In this document: one piece after another, positions 1-7,498 of the stretch
Layout: every line of letters begins with the position of its first letter
Position numbering within the stretch: the stretch's first letter is position 1
NCBI GenBank assembly: GCA_012517635.1
Contig: JAAYUP010000211.1
Span: 1-14,241 of the forward strand
Length of the DNA stretch: 14,241 nt
Direction of reading: 5' to 3'
From: Candidatus Atribacter alterifermentans
GTDB taxonomy: Bacteria > Atribacterota > Atribacteria > Atribacterales > Atribacteraceae
The notes under the pieces: generated by a model
The model's input: the letters and a program-made list of their open reading frames with translations, nothing else
Databases searched by the model: none
What the model was told of the DNA's origin: nothing
Program-made: the position numbers and the translations under genes

Positions 1-26
1 AAATAATTAAAAAGAATGAATGAGTT

Positions 27-66
27 CCTTCTCCCTTGATGGGAGAAGGTGAGGATGAGGATGAAA
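27..66. repeat. Intergenic inverted-repeat element, short copy
   Basis: A perfect 9-bp stem (CCTTCTCCC at 27-35, GGGAGAAGG at 41-49) with a 5-nt loop is followed by a GGTGAGGATGAGGATGA tail. The right arm and tail resemble the right part of the element at 3774-3855 (GGGAAAAGG, then GATGAGATGAGGGTGATGG), so the two look like members of one dispersed family. Purine-rich/pyrimidine-rich REP-like elements of this general look occur between genes in many bacteria; that link is from memory and not tested. No gene overlaps it. Confidence 0.6.
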
Positions 67-72
67 GTCCAA

Positions 73-107
73 GATTCGACATGCCATGGCATGTCGCTCC
101 ATGAATC
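73..107. repeat. Palindromic intergenic element
   Basis: Positions 77-96 are a perfect 20-bp palindrome with half-site CGACATGCCA. It sits inside a short outer inverted repeat (GATTC at 73-77, GAATC at 103-107), though the outer left arm shares one base with the palindrome. As RNA or cruciform DNA it could form a strong hairpin. It lies 104 bp before rpoZ. It could be a dispersed repeat, part of an upstream gene's terminator region (no T tract follows, which argues against this), or a dimeric protein-binding site. Only one copy is seen in this window. Confidence 0.55.
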
Positions 108-210
108 GGATACAATACATTGTGCCTTTCCATTTTGAAAAATTTTGTAGGGGTTTGATTTATCATACCCTTGTGTTTTTAGGATAAAACCAATAGATTG
201 GAGTGAGATT

Positions 211-405
211 ATGCTGTCCATTGACGAATTGATCAAGAAAACTGGAAACCGTTATTATTTAACCACAGTAGTGGCTAAACGCTCAAAACAACTTAATCAA
301 GGTGCTAAGCCTTTAGTTGAAACCCAACCAACAACCAAACCACTTATTATTGCCTTAAAAGAGGTTGCTGAAGATAAAATTAAATGGTCTAAGGAGACGA
401 CATGA
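211..405 (+). CDS. rpoZ: DNA-directed RNA polymerase omega subunit
   Basis: Encodes a 64-residue omega subunit, the small protein that helps fold the beta-prime subunit and assemble RNA polymerase. The family pattern is visible: the N-terminal helix (MLSIDELIKKTGNRY), the core LTTVVAKRSKQL at about 17-28 and the KPLIIALKEVAEDKI segment at about 43-57. Length is normal for short bacterial omegas. The ATG follows GGAG at 200-203 with 7-nt spacing. The stop overlaps the coaBC start by four bases (ATGA at 402-405), so the two are probably translationally coupled. In many bacteria gmk lies just upstream of rpoZ; here the roughly 210 bases before it hold only repeats, so this may be the first gene of its transcript. 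I found no convincing promoter. Confidence 0.9.
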   Translation: MLSIDELIKKTGNRYYLTTVVAKRSKQLNQGAKPLVETQPTTKPLIIALKEVAEDKIKWSKETT

Positions 406-1619
406 ATATCTATTATCCACCGCAATTCTGGAAAAAGAAAAAACTCCTTTTTGGAATCACCGGTGGAATTTCTGCTTTCAAAGTGGTTGGATTTGTCAGT
501 CACCTCGTACAAGCCGGATCGGACATCCAAGTTATTATGACCAAAGCGGCTCAGCAGTTTATTGGAGAAAACACCTTCAATGCATTAACCCGTAAACCGG
601 TTTATTCTGACCTATTTGAATCCGGAGAAAAGATTCTTCATATTCATTTGATGAGAGAATATGAAAACCTGGTGGTAGCGCCAGCGACCGCCAATATTAT
701 TGGCAAAATGGCAGGGGGAATTGGTGATGATTTATTAAGCAGTTGTTTTTTCGTTGACCCGAAGAAGGTCATATTCGTTCCAGCTATGAATGTAGATATG
801 TGGCATAACCCAATCGTTCAAGAAAACCTAAAAAAACTGGTTGCGATTGGGACTCGAGTCATGGTTCCCTCATCTGGAAATTTAGCATGTGGAGAAAGAG
901 GAGAAGGTCGGCTTCCCGAGCAAGAGGTATTTTTAGAAACCCTTTACTATCTCCTTTGTTCTCCTCAATCTCTACAGGGAAAAAAAGTATTAATAACAGC
1001 CGGTCCAACTCGTGAATATATCGATCCCATCCGTTATCTAACCAATTCTTCCAGTGGTTTGATGGGATGTTCATTGGCAGCGGCTGCTCGAGCTCGTGGA
1101 GCTGATGTGACCTTGATTGGTGGTCCAATGTCAGTGAGAATTCCCTCTGGCATTCGTTATATTCCGATTGTTTCATCCCAAGATTTGAAAACCGCAACCC
1201 TTGAACACTATGATAAAACTGATGTTTGTATCATGAGCGCTGCGGTAGCTGATTATCGACCTTCAAATCCCTCCGCTGTAAAAATAAAAAAACAAGGTAA
1301 AACCGAACTGATATTGAATTTAATTCAAAATCCTGATATTCTTTCCGAGTTAGGGCGCCGGAAGGTTTCTCAAATTTTAGTCGGATTCTGTGCTGAAGAC
1401 GGGGATCTTTTAGTCGAAGCTCCTCGCAAATTGCAACAGAAAAATTGTGATGTGATGGTTGCCAATCGCATTTTACCAGGGGAAAGTGGTTTCGAAGTGG
1501 ATAAAAATAAAGCTTGGTTTCTCAATAAAAATGGTGAAATGATTGATATTCCTTTAATGGATAAAATGGAATTGGCTGAAACCATTATCGACCACTTAGT
1601 CGCTTTTTATTTTTCATAA
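402..1619 (+). CDS. coaBC: Bifunctional phosphopantothenoylcysteine decarboxylase / phosphopantothenate-cysteine ligase
   Basis: A 405-residue fusion catalysing two steps of coenzyme A synthesis: joining cysteine to 4'-phosphopantothenate (CoaB) and FMN-dependent decarboxylation to 4'-phosphopantetheine (CoaC). The CoaC half (about 12-185) has the flavin loop GITGGISAFK (18-27), the catalytic histidine H80 aligned with E. coli His75, the PAMN motif (127-130) and the active cysteine in ACGERGEGR (C163). The CoaB half (about 193-405) has ITAGPTRE (198-205), N215 in YLTNSSSG, AAVADYRP (280-287), the KIKK lysines (294-297) and VANRI (353-357). GFCAED (328-333) replaces the more usual GFAAET. The start has AAGGAG at 391-396, 5 nt before the ATG, and overlaps the rpoZ stop. 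Its product feeds CoaD, encoded at 12691-13194. Length is normal and both domains look active. Confidence 0.97.
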   Translation: MNIYYPPQFWKKKKLLFGITGGISAFKVVGFVSHLVQAGSDIQVIMTKAAQQFIGENTFNALTRKPVYSDLFESGEKILHIHLMREYENLVVAPATANIIGKMAGGIGDDLLSSCFFVDPKKVIFVPAMNVDMWHNPIVQENLKKLVAIGTRVMVPSSGNLACGERGEGRLPEQEVFLETLYYLLCSPQSLQGKKVLITAGPTREYIDPIRYLTNSSSGLMGCSLAAAARARGADVTLIGGPMSVRIPSGIRYIPIVSSQDLKTATLEHYDKTDVCIMSAAVADYRPSNPSAVKIKKQGKTELILNLIQNPDILSELGRRKVSQILVGFCAEDGDLLVEAPRKLQQKNCDVMVANRILPGESGFEVDKNKAWFLNKNGEMIDIPLMDKMELAETIIDHLVAFYFS

Positions 1620-1620
1620 A

Positions 1621-3696
1621 ATGAGTTCTGCATTAGTTGCTCTCCCGCTTCCTATTTACAAAATGTTTGATTATGAAATACCTCAGGAAATGAGCGTGAG
1701 AATTCAACCAGGAACGATCGTTGAGGTTGAATTTCATGGTTCGCATCGTTTTGGGTGTGTTTGGTCGGTTCACCCAATTCCCAATGATACGGATTATAAT
1801 TTAAAAAGCATTCTTTCCTGCCTTGCCCTTGAACCCTTAGCGAATTGGCAGATTGAATTGGCCGAAAATATTGCTCATCAAACTTTTTCGAGCCTTGGAG
1901 AAGCCCTCGAACTCTTTATTCCCAAGTATCGATTGTCATGGGAAAAATGGACAAGTCGGAGAATTTTTTTGCCAATTGAGGAAGACGAGTATTTTTCTGA
2001 TTTAAAAAAATATGGGATAGATCCTATTTCTCAAGGAATGAATTTCTTTTTATTTAAAGAATTATTGAGACTTCCCAGCCAAAAAGTCAATCAATTGATA
2101 AAAAAGAATCGGATTAAAATTATTGAAGAAGACTTCAAGAAAAACCAATTTCACCTCCCTCCGCAAAAATGGGTTCAAAAATGGTGGCAGAGGGGAACCA
2201 TGGCTGAGAGCCTCCAAATTTTAGGAAAGCTGGTTGAAGAGAGTTACAATCGAGGTTTGAAAATCTTCATTTTGCTCCCCAGCCCAAAGGTTTTAGATTA
2301 TGTGTTCAAAAATCTCGAAATCAATTATCCCTTCCTTCGTTTTCTTTTTTTTGATGGAAGATTATCACCCAGGAAAAGAATGCTTATCTATCAAATGGTA
2401 AGAGAGGGGTACTATGATGTTTTGATGGGGACTCGTTTATCTCAATTTTTGCCGATTCATCAGGTTGGGGTTCACGTCTTATTCGATCCCGAAGATTTTG
2501 GTCATTATTCTGACCGGTATCCTCATTATCACTCATTCTTTTCTCTCATTGAGAAAGTCAAGATAACTGGTGGCGATCTCCATATCATTGGAACCGTTCC
2601 TGATTTAACACAATATTTTGGATTACAGGAAGGATATTTTGAATTTCAAAGAGGACAAAATAAACCATCAACCAAAGAACAAAAGGTAGAATTAGTAACT
2701 TATGATCAGAAAAAAGTGATTCTTTCGCAATTGGTACAAAAAGCTCTTGCTCAAAATAAAGTCTCTCGTCAGAATAGTATCGTCTGGGTTCAAAAAACTG
2801 GATATTCGGCAGCTTTGGGTTGTTCCGATTGCGGTTTTTATTATTCCTGTTCCGATTGCGATGTGGCTTTGAGATTTTATCAGAAAGAAAGGATTCTTCA
2901 ATGCCCACGATGCGGGAAGAAGGTCATTCCTGAGAGTTTCTGTCCGGAATGTCATGGACCCTGGATGAAAAGCTGGGGTGAGGGAATTGAAAAAGTCTAT
3001 CAATTCTTAAAAAAAATATTTCCTGGGGTATCTCTAATCAAAATTACTTCTGACCAAGAAAGAAGCGAGCTCAATTTCTCCGACGGGGAACCAATGATTA
3101 TTGTAGGGACCTCAGCAGCTTTAAACGAAGAAATTTTAACTCACTCGACCCTTTTTGTCATTCATTCTTTTGAAGATTGGCTATTTTTACCAGAATTTCA
3201 AGTACGGGAGAAAGTGTATCAAAACATTCAGCGAGCTCTCTTTTTTTTAGGAGCAGCTCAACAACAACCGACGCGAGTTTTGATTGAAATCTCTAAGCAA
3301 TATCAAAAATTTATCGATTCTTTTTTTCTTCCTCCTTCGGAATTTTATAAACTTGAGTTCGAAAAAAGAAAAAAATTTGGTTATCCACCCAGGAAGGGGC
3401 TGCTGCAAGTGATTGCTTGTTCACGGAATAAGATAAATCGTGAAAGGGTTTTAAATAAGGTAAAAAGTGAATTGAATTCTGTGAAGTTAGAAATAAATGG
3501 TCCCTTCCCGGGAGAGAGTTATCAAAAAAAATCAGGATTGAGTGATCAATTAGTGATAAAATTTGAACAATCGCTTTTGGGCACCCTTTATGATAAAGTG
3601 ACAGCTGCGGTTCAAGCCCGAAAAAGCACCAGTGTTGATGTTGACTTTAAAGTTTATAATACTCTGCCGTATTTAGTAAAGGATGACCTCAAATAG
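1621..3696 (+). CDS. priA: PriA-like primosomal protein N' lacking helicase motifs
   Basis: A 691-residue homologue of PriA, which recognises stalled or collapsed replication forks and starts reloading of the replicative helicase. Fold and position match PriA: an N-terminal 3'-DNA-binding domain (about 1-105), a winged-helix-like stretch (about 134-172), a region corresponding to the helicase lobes, and a C-terminal domain with RKKFGYPP (573-580). The zinc-binding insert is intact, with eight cysteines: C401, C404, C410, C413, C428, C431, C441, C444. The ATPase motifs are not. The Walker A site is gone (around 188-198, WWQRGTMAES), DEEH is DPED (289-292), SATPS is GTVPD (324-328), GTQMxxKGHDFP is GTSAALNEEILT (496-507), and the QVxGRAGR arginine-finger motif is QRALFFLGAAQ (527-537). 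The frame is open throughout, so this is not a frameshifted pseudogene. It starts one base after the coaBC stop. A structural, non-helicase restart protein is inferred. Confidence 0.85.
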   Translation: MSSALVALPLPIYKMFDYEIPQEMSVRIQPGTIVEVEFHGSHRFGCVWSVHPIPNDTDYNLKSILSCLALEPLANWQIELAENIAHQTFSSLGEALELFIPKYRLSWEKWTSRRIFLPIEEDEYFSDLKKYGIDPISQGMNFFLFKELLRLPSQKVNQLIKKNRIKIIEEDFKKNQFHLPPQKWVQKWWQRGTMAESLQILGKLVEESYNRGLKIFILLPSPKVLDYVFKNLEINYPFLRFLFFDGRLSPRKRMLIYQMVREGYYDVLMGTRLSQFLPIHQVGVHVLFDPEDFGHYSDRYPHYHSFFSLIEKVKITGGDLHIIGTVPDLTQYFGLQEGYFEFQRGQNKPSTKEQKVELVTYDQKKVILSQLVQKALAQNKVSRQNSIVWVQKTGYSAALGCSDCGFYYSCSDCDVALRFYQKERILQCPRCGKKVIPESFCPECHGPWMKSWGEGIEKVYQFLKKIFPGVSLIKITSDQERSELNFSDGEPMIIVGTSAALNEEILTHSTLFVIHSFEDWLFLPEFQVREKVYQNIQRALFFLGAAQQQPTRVLIEISKQYQKFIDSFFLPPSEFYKLEFEKRKKFGYPPRKGLLQVIACSRNKINRERVLNKVKSELNSVKLEINGPFPGESYQKKSGLSDQLVIKFEQSLLGTLYDKVTAAVQARKSTSVDVDFKVYNTLPYLVKDDLK

Positions 3697-3773
3697 AGCT
3701 TTGTATCAATATATGATTACCAATGGTAAAGATTGAGTCGCTTGGTTAAATCCCTTTTTCGTAGATTTATTTG

Positions 3774-3855
3774 CTCCTTCTCCCTCACCTCAATCCTCTC
3801 CCACCAGAGGAGAGGAAAAAGCAACATGGGAAAAGGATGAGATGAGGGTGATGGG
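3774..3855. repeat. Intergenic inverted-repeat element, long copy
   Basis: Outer arms CCCTCACCTCAATCC (3782-3796) and GGATGAGATGAGGG (3835-3848) are imperfect inverted copies. Inside them is a 7-bp stem, TCCTCTC (3794-3800) with GAGAGGA (3810-3816). The CCTTCTCCC at 3776-3784 matches the left arm of the element at 27-66 exactly, and its right part resembles that element's tail. It lies in the 252-bp spacer between the priA-like gene and def, which otherwise holds no gene. It has no terminal transposase gene and no clear target-site duplication, so a small non-autonomous or REP-like repeat is the best description. Confidence 0.6.
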
Positions 3856-3948
3856 TACTTAGTTTTAAATCCAGGTTTTGTATTTTCAAATAAAGTCGAT
3901 CAATTCAGGTAATTGTTGTTTTGAAACAAAATAAAAAAGGTGATATAA

Positions 3949-4458
3949 ATGGCGGAACTTCAAATTGAGAAATACGGGAGCCAGGTTCTGCGACAAAAAG
4001 CTGAACCTGTTCAAAATATTGATGGTCAAGTCCAAAAAATAATACGAGATATGTTTGACACGCTTCATAAAAACTCCGGTTTGGGATTGGCAGCCAATCA
4101 AGTGGGAATTCTCCAGCGTTTGGTTGTTTTGACCAATCCAAATACCGGCGAAGTTATGGCTTTGATTAATCCCGAGTGGAAAGAAATCGATCCAGAAAAA
4201 GAAATTGGAGAAGAAGGGTGTTTAAGTGTTCCTGGAATATTTTCGAAGGTGAATAGGTTTCGCAAAATTCAAGTGACGGCTCAAAATGTTCATGGGAAAC
4301 AGTTGAATTTTTTAGCTGAGAGCTTATTCGCTCGGATTATCCAACACGAAGTCGATCACCTTAATGGGATTCTCTTTATTGACCGTTTAAGTCCAACTCG
4401 TCGTTTTGTTTTAGCGAACAAATTATCACGAATAAGTTCATATGGTGATGGTGAATGA
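3949..4458 (+). CDS. def: Peptide deformylase
   Basis: A 169-residue cytoplasmic metalloenzyme that removes the formyl group from the N-terminal methionine of new proteins. All three family motifs are present: GLGLAANQ (44-51), EGCLS with the metal-binding cysteine C91, and QHEVDHLNG with metal ligands H133 and H137 and catalytic E134. Metal identity (iron, zinc or other) cannot be read from sequence. The start follows AAGGTGAT, a good match to the anti-Shine-Dalgarno complement, a few bases upstream. The stop overlaps the fmt start by four bases (ATGA), the usual coupling of the enzymes that remove and add the formyl group. The 252-bp spacer before it suggests that a new transcript may begin here, though I could not pick a convincing promoter. 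Confidence 0.97.
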   Translation: MAELQIEKYGSQVLRQKAEPVQNIDGQVQKIIRDMFDTLHKNSGLGLAANQVGILQRLVVLTNPNTGEVMALINPEWKEIDPEKEIGEEGCLSVPGIFSKVNRFRKIQVTAQNVHGKQLNFLAESLFARIIQHEVDHLNGILFIDRLSPTRRFVLANKLSRISSYGDGE

Positions 4459-5390
4459 AAAAAGTCGTTTTTTTAGGAACAACTGTGTTATCGATTGGAG
4501 TGCTCAGTTCACTTGTCGATGCTCGTTATCATATTGCTGCTGTTATCACTCAACCCGACCGGGAATGTGGCAGAGGAAGAAGATTAACCCCTCCACCAGT
4601 GAAGGTTTGGTCTCAAAATCATGGATTCGAAGTTTTACAGCCGGAAAAAGTAAATCGAAAAGACTTTTTGGATCTCATTTCCAAAATTGCCCCAGATATT
4701 CTCATTGTGGCTGCTTATGGACAAATCTTGCGTCCATCCCTATTCAAAATAGCCCCTTTTGGTTGTATCAACGTCCATGCCTCATTGCTTCCTCGCTATC
4801 GGGGTGCAGATCCAATTCGTTGGGCGATTCTGAATGGTGAGAAAAAAACCGGTGTTAGTCTTATGATGGTGGACGAAGGAATCGATACTGGTCCAGTTAT
4901 CGCAAGCCGTGAAGTCATGATTGAAGAGTCAGATAACAGTAGTACTTTAGAGAAAAAATTAGGAAAAATCGGTGGAGAATTGTTAGTGGAAGTTCTACCT
5001 GCCTGGTTTGAAAGAAAGATCCAACCGATTCCGCAATCGAATGAGCAGGCGAGCTATGCAGGAAAAATTCCCAAAAATTTTTTTCAAATTAATTGGAATC
5101 AATCGGCGGAAGAAATCGTACGCCAAGTCAAAGCCTTTGCTCCCTGTCCAGGAGCTTTTGGATATTTTCATCAAAAACGCCTGAAAATTATAAAAGCGCA
5201 TGTTTATAATCATGAAGAAAGTGCCAATGCTGGCCAAATCATTCGCTACGAACCAAAGGTTGGGTTATTAGTGGGAACTGGAAAGGGGATATTGGCGATA
5301 GAAGAATTACATCCAGAAAATAAAAAAGTTCAATCCAGTCAGGAGTTTTGCTGTGGATACTATATTCAACCTGGAGATGTTTTTCAGTAG
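4455..5390 (+). CDS. fmt: Methionyl-tRNA formyltransferase
   Basis: A 311-residue enzyme that formylates initiator Met-tRNA using 10-formyltetrahydrofolate. The N-terminal catalytic domain (about 1-190) shows the tRNA-contacting loop QPDRECGRGRRLTPPPVK (33-50) and the catalytic triad N106 and H108 in INVHASLLP with D144 in DTGP, numbered as in E. coli. The C-terminal tRNA-binding domain (about 203-311) begins around FFQINW and includes KAFAPCPGAFGYF. One oddity: the segment after RYRG reads GADPIRWAI (117-125), whereas the family normally has GAAPI or GxSPI, so an acidic residue sits beside the active-site loop. The gene overlaps def by four bases and is followed 14 bases later by the metallopeptidase gene. 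Confidence 0.97.
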   Translation: MKKVVFLGTTVLSIGVLSSLVDARYHIAAVITQPDRECGRGRRLTPPPVKVWSQNHGFEVLQPEKVNRKDFLDLISKIAPDILIVAAYGQILRPSLFKIAPFGCINVHASLLPRYRGADPIRWAILNGEKKTGVSLMMVDEGIDTGPVIASREVMIEESDNSSTLEKKLGKIGGELLVEVLPAWFERKIQPIPQSNEQASYAGKIPKNFFQINWNQSAEEIVRQVKAFAPCPGAFGYFHQKRLKIIKAHVYNHEESANAGQIIRYEPKVGLLVGTGKGILAIEELHPENKKVQSSQEFCCGYYIQPGDVFQ

Positions 5391-5404
5391 GAGGTATGTG
5401 GAAT

Positions 5405-6085
5405 ATGTTTTATCCTTTTGATTACACATTTATTTTATTGATACCGGCACTCATCTTGGCTTTTTATGCACAATCAAAGGTGAAGAGGACGTATTCAACT
5501 TTATCGCAGAAGCGGTCTCGAATTGGTTTGAGTGGATTTGAAGTTGCCCAACAACTTATTCAACAAAATAATCTTTCCCTTCGAGTTGAAGAAACTCCAG
5601 GGGTGCTTACCGATCATTATGATCCTTCTCGGGAAGTGCTCCGGCTTTCTACCAGCGTTGCCAAGGGCGGTTCAATAGCTGACTATAGCATAGCTGCTCA
5701 CGAAGTTGGACATGCATTACAAAAGCGCGAAAAATATGGAGCTTTTGCGTTACGTTCCATTTTAGTTCCTGTAGCCAGTATTGGTTCACAAGCCGCTTTT
5801 CCACTCTTTTTTATTGGTTTAGTTTTTTCTTTTCGTTTTCTCATGGATATTGGTATTCTCTTTTTCAGCTTGGCAGTTCTATTTCAAGTCATTACCTTGC
5901 CGGTGGAATATGATGCCAGTCGACGAGCTTACCTGGCTCTGACTCATTCTGGTTTGATTGCTGTCGATGAGCAATCGGATATCAAAAAAATGCTCAATGC
6001 TGCAGCGCTAACCTATGTTGCGGCAACCGCTATGGCTGCTCTTCAGTTGTTGCGTTTAATTCTTCTTCGTCAGAGCCGAGATTAA
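5405..6085 (+). CDS. YugP-type membrane zinc metallopeptidase
   Basis: A 226-residue putative membrane-bound zinc peptidase of the YugP / Zn_peptidase_2 family, whose substrates I do not know. The HEXXH motif is HEVGH (99-103, in AAHEVGHALQ), preceded by the family signature LTDHYDPSREVLRLS (68-82) and followed by LPVEYDASRRA (165-175), whose E168 is a candidate third ligand. Hydrophobic stretches at about 8-22, 130-146, 148-166 and 199-220 suggest up to four membrane segments. I chose ATG 5405 because GGAGG (5390-5394) lies 10 nt upstream; the in-frame ATG at 5396 would be only 1 nt from it, and earlier in-frame starts lie inside fmt. The gene begins 14 bases after fmt. The same placement between fmt and rsmB is common in Firmicutes, which suggests an old link to translation or membrane protein quality control; that role is inference. 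Confidence 0.85.
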   Translation: MFYPFDYTFILLIPALILAFYAQSKVKRTYSTLSQKRSRIGLSGFEVAQQLIQQNNLSLRVEETPGVLTDHYDPSREVLRLSTSVAKGGSIADYSIAAHEVGHALQKREKYGAFALRSILVPVASIGSQAAFPLFFIGLVFSFRFLMDIGILFFSLAVLFQVITLPVEYDASRRAYLALTHSGLIAVDEQSDIKKMLNAAALTYVAATAMAALQLLRLILLRQSRD

Positions 6086-6154
6086 AAAATTAGTGACGGC
6101 CAATTTGTCTTAAGGTCTTTTTCCACATAATTTCAAAAAAAACTGAAAGGATTT

Positions 6155-7498
6155 TTGCCCCTAACAGTGAATGTTCGCTTAGAAGCTTTCCATATATTGA
6201 ACCGGCTTTTTCGAGGAGAGCAAATTTTTTTAGACAAACACTATTCATCGTCAATAAAAACTGCCGAACTCTCAATTTCGGATCGATCCTTTTTAGTCCA
6301 ATTGGTTCGTGGAATAGTGAAATTTTATCCTCAGCTTCAAGAAATGGCCGCAACTTATCTTCCGAAGCCTAAAAGCCTCCCCAAAAAGGTTCAAATCATA
6401 GTGTATTTAGGATTATTTCAGCTTTCAGTCGATACTCGTATTCCCGATTACGCTGTGGTATCAGAGACCGTCGAATTAGCTCGTCTAACTGATTGCCATC
6501 CCTGGATTAAACTGGTCAATGCCGTGATGCGAAAAGCTGCGACAGAAAGATCCCGTTGGAGTAAAGAAGCGGAACATTGGAGTATGGTTCTTCCCCAATG
6601 GTTGGAGAGATATTGGAAAAAATTTTTAACCGAGGATGAAATGAATCAATTGAAAAAATCCCTGATTCTTCCACCAATTCTCTATCTGCGCGTAAATACC
6701 CTTAAAACGAATGCTCAAAGACTTCTTGAGGCGTTATATAAAAAATATTCTATAGTGGTTCATTCATTGCCCACGCTGCCTAACGCTCTCAGTACTCAAT
6801 CAGACTATACCCAATTAGTTGAAACTGACGAATACCAAAAAGGATACTTTTCCATTCATGATTTCAGTTCTCAGGTCATGGTTCATCTTTTTGCCCCCAA
6901 ACCGGGTGAAAAGATTGTTGATATTGGTTGCGGGTCAGGCGGTAAAACTTTGATGATGGCGCAAATTATGAAAAATCAGGGATGTTTATATGCAGTAGAT
7001 GTTCATCAGGAAAAATTAAAAACCCTTGAAGCTCTCGCTCGTCGTCAGGGAATTGATATTATCCAAACCATTAGAGCTGATGCAACCCAACCCCTTCCTC
7101 AAGAATTATTGAATGTGGATCGGGTTTTTGTGGATGCCCCCTGTTCTGGTTGGGGAACACTGCGTAGGAATCCCGAAATTCTATTTTTAAGAAACGAGTC
7201 TGATAATAAATCTTTCGCTGAAAAGCAGTTTCAACTTTTATACCGAGCTTCTGCATTTATTAAAAAAAGTGGTATTATATTTTATTGCGTCTGTACCATG
7301 ACGCCGGAAGAAACTGAGGGAGTTATGGAAGCCTTTGAAAAACGAATTTCAGAGGGATGGAAAATGAACTTTCCCGAAGAAGGTCAGTTGCAAGCTGAAT
7401 TGAAACCAATTATTATAGCCGATGGGAAATCATATATCATTTGGCCTCATTATTTTCATTCCGATGGTTTTTTTGGAAAGGCATGGAGGAAACTGTGA
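6155..7498 (+). CDS. rsmB: 16S rRNA (cytosine-967-C5) methyltransferase RsmB
   Basis: A 447-residue SAM-dependent methyltransferase expected to make m5C967 in 16S rRNA. The N-terminal NusB-like RNA-binding domain spans about 5-130 and the Rossmann methyltransferase domain about 145-447. The two cysteines of the RNA m5C mechanism are present: C330 in DAPCSGWGTLRR (327-338) and C380 in CVCTMTPEETE (378-388). PPILYLRVNTLK (173-184) is the usual linker motif. SAM motif I reads DIGCGSGGKT (256-265) instead of the standard DxCAAPGGKT, so the Ala-Ala-Pro is changed while GGKT is kept. The start is TTG at 6155 with GAAAGG (6145-6150) just upstream; GTG at 6167 is in frame but too far from it. The last four bases overlap the next gene. 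A 69-bp gap separates it from the metallopeptidase gene. Confidence 0.93.
   Translation: MPLTVNVRLEAFHILNRLFRGEQIFLDKHYSSSIKTAELSISDRSFLVQLVRGIVKFYPQLQEMAATYLPKPKSLPKKVQIIVYLGLFQLSVDTRIPDYAVVSETVELARLTDCHPWIKLVNAVMRKAATERSRWSKEAEHWSMVLPQWLERYWKKFLTEDEMNQLKKSLILPPILYLRVNTLKTNAQRLLEALYKKYSIVVHSLPTLPNALSTQSDYTQLVETDEYQKGYFSIHDFSSQVMVHLFAPKPGEKIVDIGCGSGGKTLMMAQIMKNQGCLYAVDVHQEKLKTLEALARRQGIDIIQTIRADATQPLPQELLNVDRVFVDAPCSGWGTLRRNPEILFLRNESDNKSFAEKQFQLLYRASAFIKKSGIIFYCVCTMTPEETEGVMEAFEKRISEGWKMNFPEEGQLQAELKPIIIADGKSYIIWPHYFHSDGFFGKAWRKL

Noticed and set aside
135..166. Possible rpoZ promoter around TTGAAA and TATCAT
   Set aside because: The spacing is 20 nt and no better-spaced pair was found.
2585..3003. 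Two reverse-strand open frames of about 100 codons inside the priA-like gene
   Set aside because: They are antisense to the zinc-finger coding region, have low-complexity translations and lack a convincing ribosome-binding site.
1621..3696. The priA-like gene as a frameshifted pseudogene
   Set aside because: The frame is open from start to stop, all domains align in order in one frame, and the zinc cysteines are conserved, so constrained divergence is more likely than decay.
3711..3735. Small hairpin TTACC/GGTAA after the priA-like gene, considered as a terminator
   Set aside because: The stem is only 5 bp and AT-rich, with no adjacent T tract.
4442..4840. A 132-codon open frame overlapping the end of def and the start of fmt
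   Set aside because: It lies in another frame inside two motif-complete genes and its translation shows no domain-like pattern.
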